Shown: positions 35,755-46,649 of the stretch, piece after piece | Layout: each line of letters opens with the position of its first letter | Numbering within the stretch: position 1 is the stretch's first letter | Assembly: GCF_902686445.1 (NCBI RefSeq) | Contig: NC_062213.1 | Span: 8,739,241-8,803,240 of the forward strand | DNA: 64,000 nucleotides | Direction: 5' to 3' | Source of the DNA: Sciurus carolinensis | Taxonomy: Eukaryota > Chordata > Mammalia > Rodentia > Sciuridae | Notes under the pieces: model-generated | Databases searched by the model: none | Told to the model about the DNA's origin: nothing | The model's input: the letters and a program-made list of their open reading frames with translations, nothing else | Position numbers and translations under genes: made by a program

Positions 35755-35875
35755 GCCTCTTGTGTGAAATGCACTTTACATGTATGTGTTTAATCAGTCC
35801 TTATAGATTTGTCAGGACGATATTCTCAAATGTTTAAGATTTTATTTAAACAGATGAGGAAATAAAGGCAAAGGC
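35755..35875 (-). repeat. MIR SINE, antisense, cut by an L1
   Basis: 'aatgcactttacatgtatgt', 'gtttaatcagtccttataga' and 'cagatgaggaaataaaggca' follow the reverse of MIR. The match stops where the L1 duplication begins. Confidence 0.62.
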
Positions 35876-36489
35876 ATTGGTTTTTTCCTCTCTTTTTCTG
35901 AATTTTTATAATTGCTTCTTTTTAGTTACACATGACAGTAGAATCCATTTTGGTTTATTTATACAAGCATGGAATCTTTCTTATTCTAGTCAGGATCCCA
36001 GTCTTGCGGACGTACACGATGGTGAGATTCACTGTGGTGTATTCCTCTATGTACACAGGAAAGTCACGTCAGACTCATTCTGCTCTTTCCTATCCCCTCC
36101 CCCTCCCTTCACTCTGCTTTTCTAATCCAGTGAACTTTGATTCCTGCCCCTGCTGCCCACTGTGGATTAGCATTCGCATATCAGAGAAAACATTAGACCT
36201 TTGGTTTTGGGGATTGGATTATTTTACTTAGTATGATACTCTCCAGATACATTTGTCAGCAAATATCATAAAGTCATTCTTCTTTATGGCTGAGTAATAC
36301 TCCATTGAGTATATGTATGACCTTTTCTTTATCCATTCATCTATTGATGGACATCTAGGTTGGTTCCATAGCTTAGTTATTGTGAATTGTTCTGCTATAA
36401 ACATTGAAGTGGCCACACCACTGTCGTATGCTGATCTTTACTCCTTTGGGTGTATACTTAGGAGTGGGGTAATTGGGTCAAATGGCAGT
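35876..36489 (-). mobile_element. 5'-truncated L1, antisense, with 11 bp target-site duplication
   Basis: The 11-mer 'aaggcaaaggc' occurs at 35865-35875 and at 36490-36500, flanking the element. Inside, reading the minus strand from the high coordinate, come the ORF2 C-terminus (36490 to about 36200; MATSMFIAEQFTI and MEYYSAIKKNDF are readable), a 3' UTR and a degraded A-rich tail (T-rich on plus, 35880-35935). The short stop-free remnant at 36228-36416 suggests moderate age. 5' truncation is about 90% of a full L1. Confidence 0.92.
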
Positions 36490-36504
36490 AAGGCAAAGGC
36501 TTTG

Positions 36505-37290
36505 TTTCACCCATGGTCATGGTGCTTCTAAGTGGAGGGCCAAGAATTTGAAGCTGTCTCTGGACTCCAAGCCTGTTCTTTGTCTGCTGTTCCTACCCTA
36601 AGATGGTGCAGGACAGTCCTTGGAAGGCCTGAACTGTCCACAGCCTGTTTTCACTGCTTCTCACTTGAAGTTCTCAAGAACAGCTGTAGAACATTCTGGG
36701 ACCACAACACCCTAAGATAGAGGAGGAACTGGCTGGAATAGCCTAGGCTCTGTTCCAATTCCTGCTACAGGCAGGGCATCCTTCCGTGTTGAGCCCACTG
36801 AGTGTTGCTGCCCCTGGTATAGACCTGGGCTGGGCTGCTCTCCAGCCAGTGGTCAAGTGGGGCATGTGCATGGGAGAGTCCCTCACCCTGGGCAGCTTTT
36901 CTGAGCCCTGAGGAGTGGCTCACTCTGAACCGTGGACTTCTGTTGTCCATTGTCCCTCAGTGCCTATCTGTAATTACAAAGTTTGCTTCATATAGCTCCT
37001 TGGGTGTGAGTATCCTGTCTCACTGTCTTTGTGGAAGGGACAGAGCATGGCACAGCCCAGGGTGCGGTGGACAAGGGGTTCAGAACCTCCCCTGGGACTG
37101 AGACCAGTGCACAATGAATCTGCCCACAGGTGGTGGTTCCTCTTCACACTTTTCTGGGGACTCAGGGTGGCTTGGAGCTGTTCACAGGCCTCCTCGTCAC
37201 CTAGCAGTTCATATCCCAGACCAGATGGCAGATGTGAGCTTTAATATGCAGATGCTGGCATTTGATGCACTGGGCATGGTTCCTACCCTG
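36505..37290. other. Single-copy non-coding DNA
   Basis: No gene or repeat recognised. Confidence 0.4.
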
Positions 37291-37299
37291 AGGCTGATC

Positions 37300-37435
37300 A
37301 AGCTGATTGATCTCACTGAACAGCAGTTTCCTCAAGTACAAAATTTAGAACCAATCGTTCTTTCTCCCGGTGAGATTTAAACGAGATTATACATGGAAAC
37401 CATTTAATACAGGGTACATAGTTCTGATAAAAGTC
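37300..37435 (+). repeat. MIR SINE
   Basis: 'cagcagtttcctcaagtaca', 'gtgagatttaaacgagatta' and 'ttaatacagggtacatagtt' match the MIR 3' half in order. Confidence 0.6.
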
Positions 37436-37439
37436 ATTT

Positions 37440-39655
37440 TAGAGGCTCTAAGCCTGCCTGAGCACTCATTTTCCAAGAGGGATTCTGCAGCTCAGATTTT
37501 ACAATGTTCAAATGTCTTCAAAGATGGGGCCAATTGAGCGGCCTGGGACTACCTTCCGTTCCTCACTCAGATCTCCCTGCACCGTGGGCCCCAGTCAGAC
37601 CAACTTCCAGACAAGAGTATGTCTGAATATCACAAAACTCAGGCGGTGTGATGTTTTTACCATTTGACAAAGTTGGCAGTGTTGGGACACGTGCAAAATG
37701 TTACCTCTTTTAAGCTGCCTTAAAATATTTTTTTTGAATAAGGTAGGGATGTAAATAAAAACAAAAACCCTATATATGTACACAAAATCAAACAAAAACT
37801 TCTTTGCAATAAAGAATCCTGCTAATAAGTGCTGATAAGAAATGGCACTTTAAATGGTCTGACATTTCAGAGGTTAGAGATGCCTTACAAACGGACTTTG
37901 GACAAAATTCTCTTGATCGTATTAGTCATAACGAAGTAGCACATTAAGCTTATGTAATTATTTTCAGGTTACCAACTATTCTGTATCTGTCCTCTTGTTT
38001 GATTCTAACAAGGCAGAAAATCCGAGTAACTGTCAGGCACGTATTCAGGTCCCGTGTGTGGCTGAGGGATTCAGGCACGAAGAGGGGCTGGCCACCTCTG
38101 AAAGGGGCTCAGATTCCAGTGCAGCGATCATGACGGGACCCTGGCTGCTGTGGGCCCAGAGGAGGGCCGGGGGTCTGGGGGGTGTGAGCGTAGAGTCGGG
38201 GGAGATGTCTGCGTGGATCCCGCAGAACTGGGGACGCGGCATCTGAGAAGTGGAGGCTGGGAAGGAAAGGTGGCATAGGCTGGCCACCATGGCCACCGTG
38301 ACAGGGACGCGGAGGCAGCAGGGAAGGGAGCTGACCCCCACCAAGTCAGGGGGGCCTTGTAGACCACGCTGGAGTTGGCACTTTTTCTGAGCAGTGGGGA
38401 GACATTGAGGCATTGGGCAGAGGCTGGCATGGGGCCGTGAGGGGCAGTGATGGATGATGGCATTGGGGCTGCGGTGGCCTTGTGTTGATGCAGGACGTGG
38501 CAGTGGTTTGGGCATCTGTTGAGTCCGGCCCCTGCATCCCAGAGGGTCTTCTTTTCTCCTCACCTTTGGGATGCCCTGTTGTCTCCTGAGCTGACAAAGC
38601 CCTTTTCTCTACTCCATTGAAGTCACCAAAGCCGTTCAGTGGCGAGGCCCCTGAAGGCGGGACCTCTTGCCCAGCAGACAGAAGTGGGTGCAGCTGGAGC
38701 CCGTAGTCCTGGAGTCTGCAGGGAACGCAAAGCAGCAGCACCCTTCAGGTTCCAGGTGGGGCCCTCACTGTCCTCCAGGCAAGCAGGGCAGTCCTGGAGC
38801 CTGCTCCCGGGGTCCTACCCTGCAGACTCAGCCTGTGCGGCGGGTGCTCCGCCCACCTGATGTCAATCACCTGGCAGGTGGCACAAGGGAGGAACCCCTT
38901 GCAGGGGAAGAGAGCCCTGGGGGGAAGTGGGTGTCTCTCTGCTTTCCGGTCTGCCAGCTGGTGAGCACAGGCTCTGGTGCCAAGCCTCCTGAGCTCCTGT
39001 TAGGACTTTACCATTTACCATCAGACAGCCAACCTCACCAGTGCTCAGCTTTCTCCTTGAAAACGGGTGACAAAGGCATGGAGAGCATGAGGTCCTAGAT
39101 GTGACCTACCTGTGTGTGTTCCCTGCGGGCAGTCCCCAGGCGCAGGGGTGACGTTCTGTGCCCGGCCCAGCAGGCACGTGTGCATGCCCGTGGGGCCTGG
39201 GCGAGAGGGTTTTGACTTCCCCATGGATCACTTGCCTGTTTGGGACACATTGCTTCACCCCTTTTTAAGACTTGCTTTCCCGTCCAAAGGCTAGAGGTCA
39301 CAGCAGAGCCACTTCTGTGCTGCACTGAGTTCAACGTGGCACTGCAGGCGGTTGGCCCAGGGTATTGGCTAGGCTTCCACACCTGCCTCTGCTGTCGCTG
39401 TTGATCTTGCAGTTTCTTCCTTATGCTACTCACTCATCCAGGAAGCACCTTTTATTCCATATTTTATTGCTGCATTATAATTGCACATAATAGGGAGATT
39501 CGTATTTCCAAGTCCACACTATGACTACTTGACACTTTCTGAGCTCTGCCCACAGGAGCTAGTGCTTGGGACACAGGTCGCTAGGGTTCATCCTTTTCCT
39601 CAATTGATTCCAATCATGGTTGCTTAAACTCCGCAGGAGGAATTCATTTACTTAA
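37440..39655. other. Single-copy non-coding DNA, GC-rich from 38.0 to 39.2 kb
   Basis: No exon or CpG island is convincing. The longest frames (172 aa at 38045-38563 minus, 143 aa at 38667-39098 plus) overlap other frames and have no domain. Confidence 0.42.
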
Positions 39656-39659
39656 TTTT

Positions 39660-39770
39660 CCAAAATAGAACTTTGAGGTTAAAAATATTGAAGTCTTGTA
39701 ACGAATTGGAGACGAAGACAGGAATCGAACCCGAGGGTTGTGAATGTGGATTCTGTCCCCAAGTCCCACC
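39660..39770 (-). repeat. MIR SINE, antisense
   Basis: 'gaactttgaggttaaaaata' is followed by 'gacaggaatcgaacccgagg' and 'gtgaatgtggattctgtccc', reading MIR backwards. Confidence 0.55.
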
Positions 39771-39774
39771 TTGG

Positions 39775-41085
39775 CTCATTCTAGTGGGTTGCAATTCAGA
39801 GCAGTGGAGAGTTTACAGTTGTGTTTAGTTTTGAGTTTTTGCCGAGAATCCTGATGTCACAGTTAGGGCGTGTGCAGGGTTCCCTTCCTACAGTGAGGAT
39901 CCTCGGGCCACCAGGTGATGCAGCTTCCAGCTGGCCTGCTCAGTGGATGGCAGAGCTGGGGACCACGTAGGGCTCTCTGGCACTCTGCTGTGCTGAACGA
40001 GGGGACCCCTGCCTGAGTTCAGCCCAAACCTGCCCCCTGGCTGCGAGGTTTCCCCACAGCTCCTGGCTGGGCTGGGAGAGTGGGGCAGACACAAAGCCCC
40101 TCGTCTCCTCATGGGGACGCTCATGTTGGCCATCCTGATGCCTGCCTGATGGTTGCTGCTTCTTGTCCGGTGGGGACCCAGGAAACACAGACTCTACCAG
40201 TGGCCGTGCAGGGGCGCATTCGGTACCAGTGGGCCCCAGGGTACTCCCTCCATTACGAATCTGCAGAGACTGACATTAACTTGGCTGGCACGGCTTCTCC
40301 AAACCCTCTGGGACCAAGGATGGGGTGTTATTCTCCTGACTTCCTTTCCAGACTGTTGAGTCAAAGGCAGGAAATGAACCGAGCGTGAAAGTATGCTGTT
40401 TGGAAGAGCCCCAGGGTTCTGGAACGTCAGTCATGGCTGGGCGAGAGCGCTCTTCTCCCCTGGAGTCGAGCTCCGTGGGGCAGCTGATGAGGAGAACAGA
40501 TAATGTGGTGGGGAGGAAATTGCTCTTGTGCTCAGAAACACGTCTCTGGCTGGGGTTCCAATAGCCAGCAGTGCTGCAGCTTTATTCAAGTGGCACACGC
40601 GGCGTCTGCGAAGGAGGCGCCAGAGGAATCGGTGCTAATGAACTCTTTCTGAGAGCCAACAGCTGGATTTGGCAAGAGTACGTTAGCATGTGAAATCAGG
40701 CAGAAGGCTTCAAAACAATAAAAGGCATGAGTTCTATTTGGTTGGGAAGGGAGCACGTTACACTCATTTCACATGTGAGTACAATTTGAGTGCAATTGAC
40801 TTAACAATTTTGAGGACTTATTACATGCTAAGATTTACTTATGGCATTACCGACAATTATTTTGTAGGAGATTTTGTCATCAAAGCAGTACAGCTGCATG
40901 GCAGAAGGAGCATGTGCTCAGGGTGGCCCTGACCAAGGTCAGCAGAAGCCCTGGCATTGTCCAAGAGAAATATGGAACGGGTGGAAAGCAGGTGGTGGAC
41001 AGCAGCCAGGGCCCGGGGTTCAGCAGTAGCTGTGGACTGAGGCGAGCCCACCATCACGCTGACTCTGCTTTCGGGACATTTTAGC
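39775..41085. other. Single-copy non-coding DNA
   Basis: No gene recognised. 'gacttattacatgctaagat' at about 40815 could be an L2/MIR trace. Confidence 0.4.
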
Positions 41086-41089
41086 TGTT

Positions 41090-41175
41090 TTTTGTTTTTT
41101 TGTTGTGGTGCTGATTCAGCCCAGGCCTCCACACATGCCAGGAGAGTGAGCTACCCCTGAACTACTCATGCAGCC
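41090..41175 (-). mobile_element. ID-like SINE fragment, antisense
   Basis: A T-rich lead is followed by 'ggtgctgattcagcccaggc' and a degraded 'gagctacccctgaactac', then 'gcagccct', the reverse of the tRNA-derived half of the rodent SINE seen at 43462 and 42181. Confidence 0.62.
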
Positions 41176-41683
41176 CTGGGACAGGTCAGTTTCTCTTCTC
41201 AAGAATGGTTTTACCATCCAGCCAACTTAATGCGGGGCATGGCTACAGACTGGTGCACAGGCCAGATGGTGGCGGATACTGTCCCCACGCCCTCAAATCC
41301 TTCGCATTCCTTTGCCGGTGAGGCCTGTGGGCCTGACTTCCAGTGGCCAGCATCGGTGTGTTTGTCAAAGCCAAAAAGCCCCAATCTGCTCGGGAATCTG
41401 GTGGGCTGCAATTTAGGGCCTGGTGTCTCCCCAGGGGCCAGCCCTTGGGCTCTGATGAATGCATGTCGGGTATAAGTACCCAGCTCTCTTGCCCGCTGAC
41501 CCAGATAATTCTGACATGTCTTTTCTACCATTTCCCAAAGTGCTCCTATGGGATTAAGCTCTACTCACTCACTCTAACTGCGTTAAAAGTCCAAACTTAC
41601 TGGCCACTTCCGCATGTCCTTTCTGTCTTATCTCTGTTCCTTGCACTAAGAATAACGCTTGTTCTTCAGTTCAGAACTTAGAG

Positions 41684-41901
41684 CAGAGCTCATCAAACTA
41701 CAGTTCATGGTCTGCTGCCTGGTTTTTATAAATAAGGTTTTGCTGGAATTCAGCAAACTGTTAACTATTTTATGATGGTCAGGGACTGCTTTTCCATCCA
41801 AGGACAGAGTTAGCTGACACTGTGGCAGGGATGATACGGATGCTGGAAAAGTGAAAATATTTATGACCTGAGCCTTTACAGAAAATGTTTCCTGACTCCT
41901 A
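41684..41901. mobile_element. hAT-Charlie-type non-autonomous DNA transposon
   Basis: It starts 'cagagctcatcaaactacag' and passes 'ggtctgctgcctggttttta', 'taaataaggttttgctggaa', 'ggacagagttagctgacact', 'aaaatatttatgacctgagc' and 'ctttacagaaaatgtttcct', ending near 41901, the order of a well-known mammalian MER element of this superfamily. The 8-mers 'acttagag' (41676-41683) and 'agttagag' (41902-41909) differ at one base and directly flank it, as expected for a hAT target-site duplication. No transposase frame. I am unsure of the exact subfamily name. Confidence 0.78.
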
Positions 41902-42130
41902 AGTTAGAGTGCGCATCAGGGGACCCGAGTAAAAACACCAGCAGCTCCACGTGAGGGGGACGAGGGTGAGTGGCTACTGAAATGGGGAAGAGCAGAATTT
42001 TGTAGAGAAGGTGGCCTTTTATGGAGTCAAAGCGTGTAGCAGAGGAACCTGAAATCACTCAACAAGACACCAGGAAATATACTCACCCCTAGCTTACTTC
42101 CTGTTAGTCTTTGGTGAATAAAAATGATGA

Positions 42131-42131
<1 letters not shown>

Positions 42132-42164
<33 letters not shown>
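42132..42164. repeat. (CA)16 microsatellite
   Basis: Perfect CA dinucleotides, followed by 'gagcatatacatatag' and the T run of a SINE. Confidence 0.97.
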
Positions 42165-42167
<3 letters not shown>

Positions 42168-42180
42168 CATATACATATAG

Positions 42181-42345
42181 TTTTTTTTTTTTTTTGGTGC
42201 TGAGGCTTGAATCCAGGGTCACTTACCTGCAGAGCCATAACCCCAGCCCTTTTTACTTTTTGAGACAAGGTCTAAGTTGTTAGAACCTTGCTAGGTTGCT
42301 GAGGCTGGCCTTGAACTTGTGACCCTCCTGCCTTAGCCTCCTATT
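42181..42345 (-). mobile_element. Composite B1/ID-type SINE, antisense
   Basis: A 15-base T run (the reversed A tail) is followed by the ID-like half ('ggtgctgaggcttgaatcca' to 'ataaccccagccc') and then the 7SL/B1-like half ('gagacaaggtctaagttgtt', 'gaggctggccttgaacttgt', 'cctcctgccttagcctcct'). The distal end of the B1 half is missing. It is a non-autonomous Pol III retrotransposon moved by L1. Confidence 0.88.
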
Positions 42346-42349
42346 TTGC

Positions 42350-43455
42350 CTAACCCTGAGGCCTCCTGGAGGGCTTTCCTGCCCTACCTCTGTTTTAAGT
42401 CTTTTGCTTCTTCCTTTACTCCTGCGTTCCTCGGAACTTCTGCTTGCCTCCGGCATTCAACGACCAGACTGTTAGCGTCTTGAGGACAGGCGTCAGGCCT
42501 CTGTCTCAGCCAACTCCCCTGACGCAGGAGGACACGGTGTTTTCAGAGAGAAGCTCTATCACAGCTTTTTAAGTTACATGCGGCTGCTGCCCACCCACTC
42601 CTGCCAGTTTTCTTCCTGGCAACCGGTGGTGTATGCACATAAAGCCAGTGGGGCTGGAGGAGGGCCAGCAGCCCTGGCTCCTAGTTCCCTACCGCCTTCT
42701 CCACGCCAGTTGGCTCAGATGCGCATGAACTTGACCTCTGACCTCGGCCTCATTATCTCTGCATGCCAGTCCTCTGAGCCAATCAATTCGGCACAGATGG
42801 CTCTTGGAAGCCAGTGACTGGGATTTGGAGCAACCATGGTCCAGGCTGTAAACTTCCAGCTGATGCTTATTATCCCTTTGCTGGCCTCTCAGCACAGGCA
42901 GTTCTGGCTACTCTCACAAAGTTCTCCTCAGCTCCAGAAGGCCAGGCTGCCAGGCTTTCCAAACCTAGATGATAATCCAAAGATTTAAGTACGCTCCTTC
43001 CAGAAGGGCAACTTTTCAGGTTCATCATGGATTCCTCTGAGCTGTGTTAAGTAAGCTCTCTGTTCCTGCTGATGGATGAGCTGCAATGCCGTCATCATAA
43101 TGTAGTGCCTTGTTTTTTTGGCTTAAAATTATGTTGGGTCTTTGACATGAAGAGCAAAGTGGCAAATTGCAACAAACTGCAAGAGAAATCAGTTCTAATT
43201 CAGTGGACACAGAGGCCCCTGAGAGAATAACAGCAATAAAGACGGCCCTACTAGGTTTCTCCTCAGGTCTGGGGACTCTGAGCGCACAGTGTTTTGATTA
43301 CTTTGCAGGCCAGAGATCAAGTCTGGAATCCACCCAGCAGCAATCGTCAGTCATGTCGGCCACTCCGACAGGGCTTCCTAAAGCTTATCACTCCCGCGAG
43401 CGCAGTCCCACTCTCTAAACAGCGCCACCCTGGGACCAGCACCAAGGGTTGTGCA
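42350..43455. other. Single-copy non-coding DNA
   Basis: No gene or repeat recognised in this stretch. Confidence 0.4.
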
Positions 43456-43461
43456 TGGTGT

Positions 43462-43602
43462 TTTTTAAAATATATTTTTTAGCTGTAGATGGACACAGTA
43501 CCTTAATTTCATTTATTTAAGTGGTGCTGAGGATCGAACCCAGTGCCTCACATGTGCCAGGCAGGCGCTCTACCCCTGAGCCACCACCCCAGCCCTGTGG
43601 GT
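43462..43602 (-). mobile_element. ID-derived SINE, antisense
   Basis: An A/T-rich tail is followed by 'gtagatggacacagtacctt', 'ggtgctgaggatcgaaccca', 'catgtgccaggcaggcgctc' and 'cccctgagccaccacccca'. The reverse complement has tRNA-like A and B box regions ('ggtggctcaggggtagagc' and 'gttcgatcc'). The low divergence suggests a fairly young copy. Confidence 0.88.
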
Positions 43603-43899
43603 GGGTTTTGAACCCAGAGGTGGCCCATTTGTTGTGCCAATGCCCACTCTCTGAGCTCTGTGGGCAGTTTCTTTCTCCAGAGAGTGCCTGATGGAAGGGG
43701 CCTCAGTGCCCAGGCACGTGCCTCCGGGCCCAACAGTGGGATGTACAGACTCGCTTGCTGATTGGACCTCTTTCAACTCTAAGTGTGGGTTTTACCCCAC
43801 TTAACCCACCTGGGAAGAGAAAGAAAACCATAGTTCAACCTCCAGGGACTTGGACCCAGGCTCTAATGTGGAACGTATTGCTGGGAGAGAGAAGTGGGA

Positions 43900-44365
43900 G
43901 ATTGATGTGTGTGAGTGTATGTGCAAATAAACGTATGAGTTTATGTGTGCACATGGGCATGTGTATGTATGTGTGTGTGATTGCATATGTATGACAGTCC
44001 TAGGAATGGCTTGTGTGGGTGCATAACACACATACAAGTACACACAAATGCACACATAACATTGTACACATACATGTGAATGAGTACACGTAGTACCCAC
44101 CACACACAGCACTCACATGCATGCTTACATAATATACATACAACACACACACATACACAGTTTAGTACAGATACAACGGATGCATAAACACATGAACAAG
44201 CATATAATATGTATATGCATGCACATACTTATAAATATACACATGCATATAGTACATATATAAATTCACACATACATGCACACATGCCTATATATACACA
44301 CACAATACACACATATAGTACACACATATAGGTCTATGTATATATACACAAACACACATCACTTT
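43900..44365. repeat. Alternating purine-pyrimidine tract switching from TG to CA
   Basis: From 43900 to about 44020 the plus strand is TG-rich ('gtgtatgtatgtgtgtgtga'). From about 44025 to 44365 it is CA/TA-rich ('acacacatacaagtacacac', 'tatatatacacacacaatac'). The two halves are imperfect inverted complements around about 44010. No gene lies here. Confidence 0.87.
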
Positions 44366-44369
44366 CTCC

Positions 44370-44940
44370 ATATAGGAAAATTTGGACTTGCTTTTCTCTC
44401 TTGCAATTTTATACCCTGCTCCCTGCTGCAAGACAATGTGTTCTTATTTCTCCAGACCCTCAATCTGCTTTTGTCCAGCAGGGTAAGGCTCTGTGGGAAG
44501 GTGCCCTCAATTTAGAGTGCTTCTGTTTCCTTTTTTCCCACCCTGGTTCAGACGGATTCCCTTCTCTCCAAGGTCCTTTTGACTCCGGATGCCCACTCGC
44601 TTTCCTGGCCTCGTTAGCAGGTCTGAACGTGCCAGGAGTCTGTCAACAGACCCACACAAACGCCTCCTAAGACCGCCCTTGGCACTAGGTTGCCACACTG
44701 GAGAGGGAAGACGTCCGAGCTCTGAATGGCCTGTCTCCTACGGCCAACTGCATTGGGTTCATTCACGTTTTCAAGCTTATCAGATCATTTGTAGTTCAAT
44801 AAAAGGAGAAGAACATGATTTTTTTAAAAATAAAGCAAGCTGAGTCCAGCGTGCTCACAATCTTCTGGGGTTCTGTGTGCTGTCCTCTTAAAGGCTGCGC
44901 TTGCCTCTGCTGCAATGAACTTGCTGCTCCAACCCAGGCA
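44370..44940. other. Single-copy non-coding DNA
   Basis: No gene recognised. The sequence ends with an A/T-rich stretch near 44815-44835. Confidence 0.4.
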
Positions 44941-44944
44941 TCCT

Positions 44945-45035
44945 TCTCCCCTGGGCCTCAGTTTCCTCATCTACGAAAATTATCAGATTAGATTGCTAAG
45001 GTTTCTCTGAGTTCTATAAAGTAATAAAATAAATT
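44945..45035 (+). repeat. MIR SINE fragment
   Basis: 'ctgggcctcagtttcctcat', 'ctacgaaaattatcagatta' and 'ctctgagttctataaagtaa' follow the MIR 3' half. Confidence 0.65.
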
Positions 45036-45434
45036 AAATCTCCAGTGGATCAAATTTGAATTCTGAATAGCTTTCCCGGTCTGCAATTTTGACTCACAGT
45101 GAGCTTGCCGTCCACTGGGACACTTGGGTAATTCATGGGAGCGCTGCACACCACAGCTTAGGCACTGGCTCCTTTCCCTTAGGAAGTGTGTGTGGGGGGA
45201 GGGGTGGATGCCACCAGCCATGCTCACTGGGCACGTCCTATCAGGTTCTCTTTCACCTGGGGACACAGGGCAGCCACACGGATCACACACAACTGCTCAT
45301 GCAGGTTGCTGCTGATGAGGCTACAGTTCCCAGCGTCAATATCAAAGGCTAGGCTTTTGATGCATCAAACGTGGACATGCAACTTCTCTGTCTCTTTATT
45401 GAAAATTGGCACGTGGCACTGGAGAAGGGAAAAG

Positions 45435-45600
45435 AGTGAAGGCTTTGATGCCAGCCGACGAGGCAGGGTTCACACTGTGCCGCTGCTGTTCTGCAGCGTG
45501 AGATCTTGGGCAAGTCGCCTGGGGAAATAACACCTTCACAGGAAGAGGAATGTTGTGAGATTCTCCGCAGCTTATGATCAGTGCAAAAATCACCAACCCC
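45435..45600 (+). repeat. MIR SINE, diverged
   Basis: 'gtgaaggctttgatgccagc', 'cagggttcacactgtgccgc' and 'cgtgagatcttgggcaagtc' follow the MIR 5' and core regions. The 3' part is poor. Confidence 0.5.
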
Positions 45601-45699
45601 AGGAGGAAGCCATTACCATTAAGGGGGAGGGTGTATGTGCATCATCGTCAGGTATTGAGAAACACAGCACGCTATCTGACGTGCCTTAAAAACTTACTA

Positions 45700-45933
45700 T
45701 GGAGAGAAGAATGGAGGACCTTGAGAGAAGAATGGAGGAACTTCAGATTACACCGCGGGAAATGAGAGGGAGGGCGGTATAAAAAATAGTGGAGAGAGAC
45801 AGACATCATTGCCCTATGTACATGTATGATTACACAAATGGTGTGAATCTACATCATGCACAACCATAGAAACGAAAAGACGTACCCCATTTGTGTACAA
45901 TGAATCAAAACGCAGTCTGTAAAAAAATAAAAT
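45700..45933 (+). mobile_element. 5'-truncated L1 3' UTR with A-rich tail
   Basis: It has the same 3' UTR family as 4150-4387: 'gagaagaatggaggaacttc', 'cctatgtacatgtatgatta', 'gtgtacaatgaatcaaaacg' and an A-rich end. A 9-base flank 'aacttacta' (45691-45699) is matched by 'aactcacta' (45934-45942), one mismatch, consistent with a target-site duplication. A ~21-base unit at the 5' edge ('gagagaagaatggagga' plus 4) is tandemly repeated twice. No coding part of ORF2 remains. Confidence 0.9.
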
Positions 45934-46015
45934 AACTCACTACAATGTTTTAAATGTTTGATGTCTCTTTAGTATGTTTTGACTCTTCTAATACAGTTAT
46001 ACCTGTTAGAAATAT

Positions 46016-46240
46016 ACTACTGAGATGAGGAAGATCGTGGGTACAGCAAGTGTATAGAAGTGAGATTCAAGAACTTCAGTACTGGAACACAGACTAATTT
46101 GAAGAAAACTCAAAAAGTGTATTCCAAAGATTACTAGGGGCATGGAATTCTTTACAAAACTACATATTATTTCTCAAAAATATACTTATCTTTTTCTTTT
46201 AGAAATAAAGCCCTTAAAGTCCAAAAAAAAAAAAAAAAAA
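46016..46240 (+). pseudogene. Candidate 5'-truncated processed retrocopy with poly(A)
   Basis: The segment ends in 18 A's (46223-46240), 13 bases after an AATAAA signal (46204-46209). Upstream, one frame is open for 37 codons from 46024 to a TAG at 46135-46137 and is rich in charged residues (it contains EEDRGYSKCIEVRFKNF), after which comes a ~65-base 3' UTR-like stretch. The octamer 'agaaatat' is found at 46008-46015 and at 46240-46247, a possible target-site duplication. Together these suggest the 3' end of a reverse-transcribed mRNA. I do not recognise the parent gene. The frame has no start and is too short to test by eye, so an unrelated A-rich SINE-like tail remains possible. Confidence 0.45.
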
Positions 46241-46377
46241 GAAATATCATACCTGCATTTAAGAAATCTATGAGCTATAGATACTCTTCTTTTAGTATTT
46301 TTTCCTTCTAATAGCTTATTACATTGATTAAGTGATCATAATTTTTTGTTATACTGTTATGTAACTTTTTTGTGGGT

Positions 46378-46505
46378 TTTTTTTTTGGGGGGGGTGTCAG
46401 GGATTGACCCAGGGGTGCTTAACCACTGAGCCGCATGCCCAGCCCTTTTTCCTATGTTATTTAGAGACAGGGTCTTGCTGAGTTGCCACCATGCCTGGTT
46501 CTATT
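46378..46505 (-). mobile_element. Composite B1/ID-type SINE, antisense, internally deleted
   Basis: A T run and G run are followed by 'gtcagggattgacccagggg', 'ccactgagccgcatgcccag', 'gagacagggtcttgctgagt' and then a jump to 'ccaccatgcctgg'. The middle of the B1-like half is missing compared with 42181 and 59340. Confidence 0.77.
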
Positions 46506-46649
46506 TTATAAATTTTTAAAGAGAATTATAAAAGACCAGGAAATTTGCAAAAATAAAACATTCAGCATTCACATGATATTGACCTGCATTCATTTGTTCT
46601 TAATATTTTGTCGGCGTGTAAAAAAAAATCTCTCACATTCTTCTTTTCA

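Noticed and set aside
38045..38860. GC-rich stretch considered as a possible CpG island or first exon
   Set aside because: CpG dinucleotides are scattered, not clustered. There is no convincing ORF with an initiation context or splice donor, and frames on both strands compete.
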